DNA of 64,000 nt, taken from assembly GCA_034440495.1 (NCBI GenBank), contig JAWXCE010000038.1, positions 17,139-81,138 of the forward strand. The letters run 5' to 3'. Under the pieces are notes generated by a model. That model saw only the letters and a list, made by a program, of their open reading frames with translations. It ran no database searches and was not told the origin of the DNA. How positions within the stretch are numbered: position 1 is the stretch's first letter; every line of letters starts with the position of its first letter. The position numbers and the translations under genes were made by a program. Source of the DNA: JAWXCE01 sp034440495. GTDB lineage: Bacteria > Pseudomonadota > Alphaproteobacteria > Rhizobiales > Rhodomicrobiaceae. Below are positions 35,069-44,225 of the stretch, one piece after another.

Positions 35069-36046
35069 CTACCAAATGGTTCCTTTGGATAGTTCCCACC
35101 GCCAGGCGTGCTCGACGATCACGCCTAACTCATCATAGCGCGGCACCCAGCCTAGCGCATTTCGGATGCTGTTGGAATCGGCCACCAAAATTGCCGGATC
35201 TCCTGCTCTGGAAGCCACATCCTCAACCGTGATCGCGCGCCCAGTTACCTCGCGCGCCACATCGATGACCTGAGCGACGCTGTAGCCCTTGGCGTTGCCG
35301 AGGTTGTAGAAACCGCCTATATCGCCGACGCGCAAACGCTTGAGCGCCAGCCAGTGTGCGTCGCACAAATCATCCACATGCACGTAATCGCGCAGGCATG
35401 TGCCATCAGGTGTCGGATAGTTGCGCCCAAACACTTTGATGTCCGCGCGCCTTCCCGATGCCGCCTGCAAGACAAGGGGGATAAGATGCGTTTCGGGATT
35501 GTGACGCTCGCCAATTCGCCCGCATGGACTCGCCCCTGATGCGTTAAAATAGCGCAGCGCATAAAAGGCGATGCCATAAGCGGCGGAGAAGTCCTGCAAC
35601 ACCAGTTCGACCATCCACTTGGTGCGGCCATAGGGGCTTAAGGGGCGGCAAGCCGCGTCCTCGCGAATTGCCTCTTCATGCGATCCATATACGGCGGCGG
35701 AAGACGAAAAAACCAGGTTGCGCAGCCCGCGCTCTACCATGACCTCCAGCAGCACAAAGCATTTTGCCACATTGTTGGAGTAATATTTAGCTGGATGGGA
35801 GACGGACTCGCCAACCTCGATGAAGGAGGCGAACAGCATCACTGCGTCGATGTTATGGCGGCTGAAAACATCCCTCAGCGTTGCTGCGTCGCCATAATCA
35901 CCGCGCTCTGTGACTCCGCCAAGGATCGCATCGGGAAATCCTTTGGAGAAATTATCGAGGATGACGGGCGTTTCACCGTTTTCCAGCAGACATTTGACCA
36001 TATGCGAGCCGACATAACCGCCGCCGCCGATAACCAGCACCGTCAT
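35069..36046 (-). CDS. galE: UDP-glucose 4-epimerase
   Basis: 325 residues of the extended SDR family. NAD site GGGGYVGSHM (7-16), catalytic YGRTK within PLSPYGRTKWMVE, and FNASGAS plus RDYVHVDDLCDAH as in GalE/ExoB. It supplies UDP-galactose for surface polysaccharide and marks the left edge of the exopolysaccharide locus. It faces away from the glycoside hydrolase gene; the 260-base gap must contain both promoters. Confidence 0.93.
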   Translation of the reverse strand: MTVLVIGGGGYVGSHMVKCLLENGETPVILDNFSKGFPDAILGGVTERGDYGDAATLRDVFSRHNIDAVMLFASFIEVGESVSHPAKYYSNNVAKCFVLLEVMVERGLRNLVFSSSAAVYGSHEEAIREDAACRPLSPYGRTKWMVELVLQDFSAAYGIAFYALRYFNASGASPCGRIGERHNPETHLIPLVLQAASGRRADIKVFGRNYPTPDGTCLRDYVHVDDLCDAHWLALKRLRVGDIGGFYNLGNAKGYSVAQVIDVAREVTGRAITVEDVASRAGDPAILVADSNSIRNALGWVPRYDELGVIVEHAWRWELSKGTIW

Positions 36047-36306
36047 TCTGCGATCCCTCTTATTGCGATGTAAAATTTTCTGGACGCTATCACGCCACCT
36101 TTCCCGATTTATTAATCAAACCTTCAAATACGGCTTGGATCACGATATCTAGCCTAATCTGCAACACAGTATTCATGACGATATGCGGAAAATATGGGAT
36201 TTCCCACTTTTTCACGATTTGTTTTGCGTTTCCCTGCAACTTAAAATGTTATTGAAAGAATTATGCTGCAGTGCAACAAGGGTGGCTAAGCATACGGAGT
36301 GAAGTC

Positions 36307-37722
36307 GTGCGCTATTTAGCATTATCGTTTGTTTTAGCCTTCGCAGCTCTTGGCATCGAAAAAGCCTGGTCGCAGCCGACATTTGTCTGGGGCGTTAACG
36401 GACACCCATTTACCGCGTACCCCGGCGTAAGCCTGGATCAGCAAGTCAGCTATGTCGAAGACCTTGGGATGAAATCCTACCGTGTTAATATTAGCGACCT
36501 TTCGTCGGTGCCCGCGCTCCTTGATCTTGTCAGAATCGCTAAAAAATCCGGCATCGAAATTTTGCCCGTTCTGACGCTAGGGCTCGACCTCGATAAGGAA
36601 GATGCGGTTAGTCTGCATCGCAAAGCCTACGAATTCTCGAAAGCTCTGGTGTCGATATTCAAAAACGACATACGCACATGGGAGCTTGGCAACGAGCTTG
36701 AAGTGTACGCAATCATCAAAGCCTGTGAAATGCAGGACAACGGCGTGCAATACAATTGCGCGTGGGGGCCGGCGGGCGGCGTTGGCGAACTTGAGTATTA
36801 CGGGCCGAGATGGGCCAAAAGCAGCGCTGTGCTCAAGGGCCTTTCCGAAGGCGCCCGCGACGCCGATCCTACAGTGCGCCGCGCAATCGGCACCGCCGGA
36901 TGGGGTCATGCTGGCGCTTTCACACGCATGAAGAATGACGGAATCGAATGGGATATTTCCGTCTGGCACATGTACGGCGAAGACCCTGAATGGGCTTTCA
37001 AAATTCTGGCTGAATATGGCAAGCCGATTTGGGTGACGGAGATCAATCATCCACAAGGCAGCCGCGACGGAGAGCAGGCACAGGCAGATGGGTTGCAAAA
37101 ATGGATGCGCCGGTTGCTTGAACTCAGCGCACCCTACAAGGTCGAGGCGGCCCACATTTATGAGTTAATGGATGAGACTTACTGGGCGCCGGATTTCGAA
37201 GCCATCATGGGGCTTGTGAAACTCAACTCGAACGGCAGTGGTGGATGGATGCCGGGGGAGCCAAAAATTGCTTACGGGACTGTCAAGTCAATTGTTACGG
37301 GCCGCGCGCCAGCGGCCACGGCTTCTATCGACAGGAAATGCGATATAAAAGCTCACTCAGACCGCGAGCGCAACATCCCCAACACCGTCGTCTATGGATA
37401 TTGCCTGATATTGGGCCGGATCCCGGACACGGTCGGTATGCGTAGCTGGATAGCAAACATCAAAACTGGCCAGCCCGCAGTAGACATGCTTGCAGCTATG
37501 ACAGATTCTGAGGAATTTCAAGAAAAACACAAGACGCTGACCATGAGGGACGCAGACTATGTCGGCTTTGTCTATCGTTTGCTTTTAGCGAGAGAGCCTG
37601 ACACAAAAGGTTATGATGATTATGTTGCAGAGCTTGGAAAGGGAAAAATCAACCGCGGTGAGCTTGCCAGAAACTTACTTCAGTCGAGCGAGTTCAGGTT
37701 AAAGTATCCGGCGTTCTTCTGA
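36307..37722 (+). CDS. Secreted clan-A glycoside hydrolase with C-terminal DUF4214 repeats
   Basis: 471 residues. A signal peptide (about 1-22, ending KAWSQ) precedes a TIM-barrel with Glu130 in TWELGNE as acid/base and Glu245 in PIWVTEIN as nucleophile, the GH-A clan pattern (GH39/GH5-like). From about residue 365 there are two DUF4214 units (NTVVYGYCLILGRIPD and VGFVYRLLLAREPD), calcium- or sugar-binding modules common in secreted proteins. GTG 36307 was chosen because GGAG lies 7 bases upstream. In the EPS locus it could trim or depolymerise the polysaccharide. Substrate unknown. Confidence 0.82.
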   Translation: MRYLALSFVLAFAALGIEKAWSQPTFVWGVNGHPFTAYPGVSLDQQVSYVEDLGMKSYRVNISDLSSVPALLDLVRIAKKSGIEILPVLTLGLDLDKEDAVSLHRKAYEFSKALVSIFKNDIRTWELGNELEVYAIIKACEMQDNGVQYNCAWGPAGGVGELEYYGPRWAKSSAVLKGLSEGARDADPTVRRAIGTAGWGHAGAFTRMKNDGIEWDISVWHMYGEDPEWAFKILAEYGKPIWVTEINHPQGSRDGEQAQADGLQKWMRRLLELSAPYKVEAAHIYELMDETYWAPDFEAIMGLVKLNSNGSGGWMPGEPKIAYGTVKSIVTGRAPAATASIDRKCDIKAHSDRERNIPNTVVYGYCLILGRIPDTVGMRSWIANIKTGQPAVDMLAAMTDSEEFQEKHKTLTMRDADYVGFVYRLLLAREPDTKGYDDYVAELGKGKINRGELARNLLQSSEFRLKYPAFF

Positions 37723-37908
37723 AATTAATGTTTTTGTGCCATTAAAAAGTCATAAATTGGCCAGAATTTACAACCTCTGCGAGGCAACGTCTAGATTGCA
37801 AGATATTTCATGAGCAGTTTAAGGTTTCTACATAATTTCACCAGAGCTTAGAATGTAAAGTCTATTGTGCTTAAGGCGGGCTGTGAGAAACATACGGCGA
37901 GGGGTTTT

Positions 37909-39864
37909 GTGACCGACAGATTTATCTTGCCTCAGTCTGCACAGAGAATGGTAATGCCGAAAGAGCTAGGACGGTATTCGCAGGATCAGGACTACCTCGA
38001 TCACAGCGATGTCCTGCGATTTCTGAAGAAATACGCGCTTACTATAGGTGTTTGTAGTGCGGCAGGCGCAGGCCTTGCCGTTGGGACTGTCATTACAACC
38101 CCCCCGACATTTACTGCGCGTGCACAGATTCTCATTGATCCCGCAGCGGCCCAGGCTATTCGTGATAAAACAGGCGCGCCTGAAAGCGGCGGGTTTGACC
38201 CGGCGAAGGTGGAAGGACAGATTGCCGTGCTGCGATCTGAGACGATCGCGCAAAGCGTTATTGCAAAACTCGATTTGACGAATTCTCCAGATTTCAAGGG
38301 GGACGCACCATCTCTGTTTGGACGAATGTCGAACGCAGCGCGCAGGTTTTTGCTTGGCGGCCCGGATGAAAGTTCCGAGAATTTGGCGGAGGCCGAGTTC
38401 ATTCGCACTCGCGTCGCTGTTGCGCAGTTTCAAAACAATCTTGATATTCGCCGCGTAGGCTTGTCTTACGCTTTAGATATCGCTTACACGTCACGCAATC
38501 CCGATGCCGCCGCCAGTATCGCAAACGCTGTCGCGGATGTTTATGTTCAGGATCAGATAAAAACCATGTCGGAGGCAGCCAGACAAAGTAGCGTCTGGTT
38601 GGAGCAACGTATTGACGAGCTGCGCAAGCAACTTAATGACTCGGCAAGGGAAGTGCAGCTTTTTCGTAGCGGCCAGAACTCGCCTGCTGCTGACCCGCGC
38701 AGTTTCATCCCACCACAAAACCCAGGCCCTGCCGACGGTAAACCGCAAGTCCCGACGTTTGGGACTAACTCAAGTGCGCCGCTGTCAAACCCGCAAGCAT
38801 GGGTGACGCTCGCCGAGCTTGAGTCAAAAGCCCAGAATTACCGGAAAGTATACGAAACCTATTTGCAAGCTTTCACGGAGACCGTACAGAAACAGTCATT
38901 TCAGGTTGCGAGCGCTCGCGTCATCACTGCTGCGACCCGACCGCTCACAAAGGGACAACCGAAGTCGAAGCTCATTTTCATTCTAGGCGTTATCATTGGC
39001 TCGCTGGTGGGCTTCGGCGTCGCTTTCATAAGACACGCCATGGACAACACCGTGCACTCGGCTAGGCAGGTTCGCGATAATTTGGGTTTGAACTGCCTGG
39101 CGATGGTGCCACGACTGATAAATACGGGATCGAACTTTCTCTCGAAGGGGCAGGATCTGCTTTCGACAGAATATACGTTCCGGGAGGTTGCCGCTGCGCC
39201 ATTTTCGCCCTTTAGCGGCGCGCTTAAGATGGTGCGAACCGCCATCGTAAACGCCAGCAACAAAACGCCTGTGCGCGTCATTGGCATCACATCCGCCCTT
39301 CCCGGTGAAGGGAAAACAACTATTTCCGGAAATCTGGCTCTATTGTTCGCACTCGGTAAAAGCCGAGTTTTGCTGGTGGACGTCGATATTCATCATTCGA
39401 CCATCAGCCATACATTTGCACCCAATGTGAAAGTGGGATTGATCGAAGTGCTAAACGGCGATGTTGCTCTGAGCAAAACCATCGTGAGTGGTAAAGGACG
39501 TGGGCCGGACATCCTTCCATTGGTGACATCGGGATCATCGGCGTTTCCTTATGAACTCTTAAGCTCCGACAAAATGCGCGAGACTTTGATCACGCTCAAA
39601 CAGACCTATGACTACATCATTCTCGACATGCCCCCGCTACGACCTATTGTTGATGGGCTGGCGATCAGTTCGCTACTGGACGGTATCATTCTGGTGGCGG
39701 AATGGGCGGAGACGCCGTTGAATTTACTAGAGGACGTAGTGGGCGGCCTGCACACGGCGCAGGCCGAAATACTGGGCGTCGTCCTCAGCAAGGTTGCCCC
39801 CTCAGCGGTTAACATCCCGCATAAGAAGCAGGTTAACTACAGTTATCAGCCTCAGCAGCAATGA
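37909..39864 (+). CDS. Polysaccharide co-polymerase/BY-kinase fusion (ExoP/Wzc type)
   Basis: About 651 residues. Wzz domain with membrane helices at about 40-60 and 354-375, a periplasmic helical region with coiled-coil character between them, then a cytosolic P-loop kinase: Walker A in SALPGEGKTT (about 462-471), Walker A' LLVDVDIHHST, Walker B YIILDMPP. The C-terminal tyrosine cluster is very short (VNYSYQPQQQ). It would control chain length and export with the ExoF-like protein. GTG 37909 has GAGGGG four bases upstream; GTG 37867 and ATG 37954 are alternatives. Confidence 0.88.
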   Translation: MTDRFILPQSAQRMVMPKELGRYSQDQDYLDHSDVLRFLKKYALTIGVCSAAGAGLAVGTVITTPPTFTARAQILIDPAAAQAIRDKTGAPESGGFDPAKVEGQIAVLRSETIAQSVIAKLDLTNSPDFKGDAPSLFGRMSNAARRFLLGGPDESSENLAEAEFIRTRVAVAQFQNNLDIRRVGLSYALDIAYTSRNPDAAASIANAVADVYVQDQIKTMSEAARQSSVWLEQRIDELRKQLNDSAREVQLFRSGQNSPAADPRSFIPPQNPGPADGKPQVPTFGTNSSAPLSNPQAWVTLAELESKAQNYRKVYETYLQAFTETVQKQSFQVASARVITAATRPLTKGQPKSKLIFILGVIIGSLVGFGVAFIRHAMDNTVHSARQVRDNLGLNCLAMVPRLINTGSNFLSKGQDLLSTEYTFREVAAAPFSPFSGALKMVRTAIVNASNKTPVRVIGITSALPGEGKTTISGNLALLFALGKSRVLLVDVDIHHSTISHTFAPNVKVGLIEVLNGDVALSKTIVSGKGRGPDILPLVTSGSSAFPYELLSSDKMRETLITLKQTYDYIILDMPPLRPIVDGLAISSLLDGIILVAEWAETPLNLLEDVVGGLHTAQAEILGVVLSKVAPSAVNIPHKKQVNYSYQPQQQ

Positions 39865-39887
39865 ACCTGCCAAGCCGTTGCTTATTT

Positions 39888-41183
39888 TTAGTTTGATGGA
39901 GATTGTAGCAATTCTTCCACCCCATCCTCAGGCGGAGGTATGTAGACCTTGATCGTATCCCCCGGCTGCACTTGCAAACGCTCGGAAGCCTGCAACTCCT
40001 GAACAGCGCCGCTAACGTTCCGCACGATTGAAAACACCGGCTCCGGCGGCTTGCGCCGAGTGCCGCCCGCGACGGAAGGCGCTGAAATCTGCGCTTCGGA
40101 CAACAGTTTGTCCGCGACACGGAACTTGCTGACTGTCAACTCCAGCTTTGCCTCTGTTTCCCGTAGTTCGACTGTAATCTCCGTCGCGCGTTTATTGCTG
40201 GTTTCCAGAATGGAAATTTCCGCGCGGCTGATTTCCTGTCTGGCTTTCAGTAGAAGCGTTTCAAGACGAAGGCGGTCGCCTTCCATCTGCGCCATAGTGC
40301 GCTCAAGTCCAAGCTGCCGCGGAGATCCAGACAGTCCTTTTTCAACGAGAGCGGTAACTGTATCTAGCTCCTTCTGAACGGTTGTCCGTTCCTTTCTTTG
40401 AGCAATTACCTGAGCCTCCAGCGATCCAACTTCCTTGATAAGGAAGTCTTTAAGCCCGGCAAGGGCAGCAAGTTCCGTTTTCAGCGCTGTTCGGCGCGCG
40501 TTAAAAATTGATGTTTCCTGCTGAACAAGTTGAGTGACCGAGGCGTCAGATTTGCGCTTTTCGATCTCGCCCGGAAACAGGATGGTTTCGGCGTCTCCCA
40601 TTTCAGCGATAAGGCGGGCCTTGCGCACAACCAGCGCCTGTAGCTCTGAATTAAGTTGCTGAACGTCGCCGCGCTGCGAAATGACCTCGCGGCGCAGCCT
40701 GAGAACGCCTGTATCAGTCAACTTTGGCAGACCGCCTGCAATGCCCATAGCTTGCAAGACGGTAAGTCCTGGCCGATAAGGATATTCCCCGGGCTTGTCA
40801 ACGTTCCCTACAATATAAATCGGGCGATACTCTGTAACCTCAATAGCTACGAACGGAGGCGCTGCAAGTCCGATGCTCTGGCTCATCTGGGTCGCGACCG
40901 CCGCCCCGAGCTCCACTGTCGTCATTCCGGAGGCCTGTATTGTGCCAATCAGGGGAATTGAAATTTCGCCGCCAGCACCAAGAATGAATGCGCCATTGAG
41001 CGATTTCCACTCATAAATCTCGCCAATCGAAGTCCGGTACTCAAACACCTTGATGCTAATTTTATCAAGCGCGCCAAGGCGATAAACCTCCGCCGAGGCC
41101 TGGTTGTGAAAAGCGGTAAAAGCAATGCAAAAAAATGCAATACAATATGATTTCATATTTAGCTTAATATTTGAATACAACAT
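39888..41183 (-). CDS. exoF: Polysaccharide export protein, ExoF/Wza-like, with coiled coil
   Basis: 431 residues. Signal peptide (about 10-32, ending NQASAE), a polysaccharide export domain (YRLGALDKISIKVFEYR, GGEISIPLIGTIQASGMT), then an SLBB-type segment (IYIVGNVDKPGEYPYRPGLTVLQAMGIAGG). Residues about 190-340 form a long coiled coil, as in ExoF of rhizobia. It likely forms the periplasmic or outer-membrane conduit with the ExoP-type protein. The gene runs toward the ExoP gene (convergent). Confidence 0.88.
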   Translation of the reverse strand: MLYSNIKLNMKSYCIAFFCIAFTAFHNQASAEVYRLGALDKISIKVFEYRTSIGEIYEWKSLNGAFILGAGGEISIPLIGTIQASGMTTVELGAAVATQMSQSIGLAAPPFVAIEVTEYRPIYIVGNVDKPGEYPYRPGLTVLQAMGIAGGLPKLTDTGVLRLRREVISQRGDVQQLNSELQALVVRKARLIAEMGDAETILFPGEIEKRKSDASVTQLVQQETSIFNARRTALKTELAALAGLKDFLIKEVGSLEAQVIAQRKERTTVQKELDTVTALVEKGLSGSPRQLGLERTMAQMEGDRLRLETLLLKARQEISRAEISILETSNKRATEITVELRETEAKLELTVSKFRVADKLLSEAQISAPSVAGGTRRKPPEPVFSIVRNVSGAVQELQASERLQVQPGDTIKVYIPPPEDGVEELLQSPSN

Positions 41184-41215
41184 TGATTGCGACCTTTTCC
41201 AACGCTTATATACCG

Positions 41216-42094
41216 TTATAACTTTAATATATACTCTGGTTCAATACGCCCAAAACACGCATGGGAGAGCGCAATTATATTACCCTTGAGGCGCCCCCTA
41301 CGGTCTAGATATGGTTCAGGCCATATGCTTTTTAAAAGATTTGCGGCCATGTTCCTGCACATAAGTTCTAGGCCAAATCGCACAGGCATAGTTCCTTTGC
41401 GCATAAGATATATCGGGTTGCATACCTGTGAATAGCCGAATTTCACGCCGTTCACTCTTCCGGCCTTTTCAGCGAGGTGCACCCCAAGAAGAGAGCGAAC
41501 ACCGACTATCGCGCCAAACTTTCCGAGCTGACTGGTGAAATCAATATCCTCCTGCCAGCCGTAAAGGGCAAGACGCTCATCAAACCGCAAATCGCCAAGA
41601 TTGGCCGTTCGGAGCGACATATTACAGCCATAGGCGCCGGGATGATGGGAAACCGAACCTGCCATTGGATCAGCCGCATTCTCGGCGGCGCGCAAAATCG
41701 CCAATCCTTCATCGAAGGAATATCCCCGCCCGTCCTGAGATCCGTCAGCCGCGAGCCTTCCGCCGATCACCTCCCAATTCGGATTTTGCTCAAATGCAAT
41801 CTCAAGATTCTCCAGATATGTCCGGGCCGGCAAAAAATCATCGTCGAAAAATATGAGCACATCTACTTTATTTCGCACTAAATCCATCGCGCGGTTCCGC
41901 TGCGCGCATAATCCTTTCGTACCGTAGGAGAAACTAAGCTTAAAATTTCGCGCCTGATATGGTTCAGTGTGACCGTCGTCCGGGGCGCTAACGATCACTT
42001 CATCTGGCGGCCGTGTCTGATCGTCGAGCAAACCCAACACTTTCGTAACAAGAGTTTTTCTACTCAGGGTTGGAATAATCACAGCCAGCTTCAT
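41216..42094 (-). CDS. Family 2 glycosyltransferase
   Basis: 292 residues of GT-A fold. N-terminal AVIIPTLSR, metal-binding LIFFDDDFLPA, and GWQEDIDFTSQLGKFG in the acceptor region support family 2. It would add one sugar to the lipid-linked repeat unit. Its ATG overlaps by 4 bases (ATGA) the stop of a 38-codon ORF upstream. It lies 32 bases before the exoF start, so the two are probably one transcript. Confidence 0.9.
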   Translation of the reverse strand: MKLAVIIPTLSRKTLVTKVLGLLDDQTRPPDEVIVSAPDDGHTEPYQARNFKLSFSYGTKGLCAQRNRAMDLVRNKVDVLIFFDDDFLPARTYLENLEIAFEQNPNWEVIGGRLAADGSQDGRGYSFDEGLAILRAAENAADPMAGSVSHHPGAYGCNMSLRTANLGDLRFDERLALYGWQEDIDFTSQLGKFGAIVGVRSLLGVHLAEKAGRVNGVKFGYSQVCNPIYLMRKGTMPVRFGLELMCRNMAANLLKSIWPEPYLDRRGRLKGNIIALSHACFGRIEPEYILKL

Positions 42095-42207
42095 CTGCGT
42101 TCTCCGTACACGAATTGTCTTAATGCAGTTGCGGGGCGGTGATACTTGTAGCCGTAACTCAATAGCGGATATGGTTCAGGTGTATGCCTTTGGAACAGTT
42201 TCTGCAT
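42091..42207 (-). CDS. 38-codon ORF coupled to the glycosyltransferase gene, possible gene remnant
   Basis: ATG 42207 to TGA 42091-42093, the stop overlapping the GT2 ATG as ATGA. The peptide (MQKLFQRHTPEPYPLLSYGY then KYHRPATALRQFVYGERR) is basic and aromatic with no signal. The segment coding TPEPY shares 13 bases with the 3' part of the GT2 gene (41308-41320, coding PEPY). It may be the C-terminus of a lost transferase or a short coupling peptide. Confidence 0.35.
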   Translation of the reverse strand: MQKLFQRHTPEPYPLLSYGYKYHRPATALRQFVYGERR

Positions 42208-42437
42208 GTGTTACCAATTAACGGGATACGCTCGCCAGAATTCTAACCAAAAAAGCTTTCAATGCAGTTTACCTAGCGTTGGAAACTTTCAGACATTGTC
42301 TTTCGGAAACTAAAAAACACAGCTTCGGGGTGCTCCGCAATGCATACAATGAACCGTAGCGCTCTTTTGACAGATGCCGCGACAACGTTACAAGAACACG
42401 ACAGCTTACGTAGCCCGCCCCACTCCACCCAACCAAA

Positions 42438-43574
42438 ATGACCCAGAGCAACGTCGCCTTAGTGCACGATTGGTGCCCTTCCTTTCGCGGCGGCGAAAGG
42501 GTGCTTGCCGAACTGGCGCGAATGCACCCCGGGGCCATCGTGCACACCCTATTTGACTTTCTGCCACAGGATGTGAAAGCCCGCCATTTCCCCGGCGTAG
42601 AGTTTCAGGCCTCGGCGGCCAATAGCCTTCCCGGCGTAAAGCACTATTACCGGAGCATCTTTTTCGCCTGCCCATTTTTCATGGAGCAGTTCGATGTTAC
42701 GGGATTCGATCTAGTCATCTCATCATCAGCAGCATTTGCGCGCGGCGTTATCACCCGTCCGGATCAGCCGCATCTCTGTTACGTGCATAGCCCGGTGCGT
42801 TATGCCTGGGACGAGCAGTTCTCGTATCTTCAGCAGGGCAAGCTCGGCTACGGGCCAAAGGGGCTGCTGTTCCGCTATTTTCTGCATCAGTTGCGAACAT
42901 GGGATGTTCGCACCGCGCATGGCCCCGACCTGATGGCGGCGAACTCGAACTTCGTCCGCCAGCGCATCAAGCGCATTTATGGCCGCGACGCGATCGTCAT
43001 TTTTCCGCCGGTTGAGGTGGGCGAGTTCAAGCCTTCGCTGCATAAGGACGATTACTACATTACCGCCTCGTTCCTGGCTCCCTATAAACGCACCGACCTT
43101 GTCATTCAGGCTTTCAGGGAGATGCCCTCTAAGCGGTTGCTGGTTGTAGGTGATGGGCAACAATCGAAGGCGCTACGCAAGCTGGCTGGCGGGAATGTTA
43201 CATTCACGGGGTTTCTATCCCAGGACGCTTACGTCAAGGCGGTATCGGAAGCGCGCGCGCTGGTTTTTGCAGGATGTGAGGATTTTGGAATTGCGCTGGC
43301 CGAGGCGCAGGCTGCTGGCACGCCCGTCATCGCCTTCAAACGAGGTGGGGCTAGCGATATTGTGACGCCGCTGGGCGCCGAAGCGGCTGCAACAGGCGTT
43401 CTCTTCACACGTCAGACAATTGAAAGCGTTAAGGACGCGGTGGAAGCGTTTGAGGCGAACAGTCAAAACATTACTGCCGAAGCCTGCGCCGAAAGCGCGC
43501 AGCGGTTTGCTCCACAACGCTTTCGCAATGAAATCGCCAATGCTGTCGATCAAGTTACAAGCATGCATGTTTAA
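42438..43574 (+). CDS. Family 4 glycosyltransferase
   Basis: 378 residues of GT-B fold. N-terminal VALVHDWCPSFRGGERVL and the C-terminal nucleotide-sugar site FAGCEDFGIALAEAQAAGTPVIAF with the E-x7-E pattern are clear. PHLCYVHSPVRYAWD is a typical acceptor-side segment. It belongs to the EPS locus, divergent from the GT2-exoF unit. The 230-base gap upstream shows no exact promoter consensus. Confidence 0.92.
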   Translation: MTQSNVALVHDWCPSFRGGERVLAELARMHPGAIVHTLFDFLPQDVKARHFPGVEFQASAANSLPGVKHYYRSIFFACPFFMEQFDVTGFDLVISSSAAFARGVITRPDQPHLCYVHSPVRYAWDEQFSYLQQGKLGYGPKGLLFRYFLHQLRTWDVRTAHGPDLMAANSNFVRQRIKRIYGRDAIVIFPPVEVGEFKPSLHKDDYYITASFLAPYKRTDLVIQAFREMPSKRLLVVGDGQQSKALRKLAGGNVTFTGFLSQDAYVKAVSEARALVFAGCEDFGIALAEAQAAGTPVIAFKRGGASDIVTPLGAEAAATGVLFTRQTIESVKDAVEAFEANSQNITAEACAESAQRFAPQRFRNEIANAVDQVTSMHV

Positions 43575-43847
43575 ACAGAATATAGACGTTTCTTACACTT
43601 GAGCCGTAAATCAGAAACATATCTCCTCATTTGATAAAAATTGGAAAGAACAACAAAACAAACACCGAACCTACAGCGAACACTTTTTATATTTGAGCGT
43701 GCCGCCACCGCACTCTGGCGAGGTGGCCACACTTGCAAAAAATGCGGCGGTTTCAGGCTTCGCGCACTGGTGAATCAACGTCAGAGCTGCTAACGGCGAC
43801 TTGTGACCAACCTGTCACCGCTTCGTTGCATATCGGGGATACTTTTG

Positions 43848-44177
43848 ATGAAAATTGCGTTTTGGACTTTGAACATTGGCGCCGCACTTATCGCAACAGG
43901 GGCCAACGCGGCGGAAACTGGTTTTGCTGGCATTCACGACTGGCGCAAGGAAGGCGGCAAAACCTGTCTGGTTGACCATTTCCACTACGGCTCCGGTACC
44001 GGATCAAGCCAGAAAGCCGCGCAGGCAAGCGCAATTTCAGCCTGGTCATCTTTTACAGTTTTAGAATACGGCTCGACATGGGGCCGCTATACTCTCGCCG
44101 CTGGCAGGGTGATAAACTGCGGCCAATCCGGTGGCAACTGGACATGCAACATTCGCGCACGCGCCTGCAAAAAGTGA
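43848..44177 (+). CDS. Small secreted protein of unknown function
   Basis: 109 residues. A signal peptide ends near TGANAAE. The mature part is about 85 residues, rich in Gly, Ser and Trp, with four cysteines (KTCLVDH, INCGQ, TCNIRARAC) likely forming two disulfides. ATG 43848 follows the purine-rich tcgggga. It ends at a strong hairpin. No family recognised. Confidence 0.6.
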   Translation: MKIAFWTLNIGAALIATGANAAETGFAGIHDWRKEGGKTCLVDHFHYGSGTGSSQKAAQASAISAWSSFTVLEYGSTWGRYTLAAGRVINCGQSGGNWTCNIRARACKK

Positions 44178-44180
44178 CGG

Positions 44181-44205
44181 CTAGGTAGCGCGGTGCGCTA
44201 CCTAG
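44181..44205. terminator. Perfect 11-bp hairpin between convergent units
   Basis: ctaggtagcgc and gcgctacctag with the 3-base loop ggt. It lies 3 bases after the stop of the small secreted protein and 20 bases from the 3' end of the decayed PstS/OmpA gene. No T-run, so it may act as a mild bidirectional terminator or protect the mRNA end. Confidence 0.55.
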
Positions 44206-44225
44206 CATCCACCCTTCCCGGTCGT

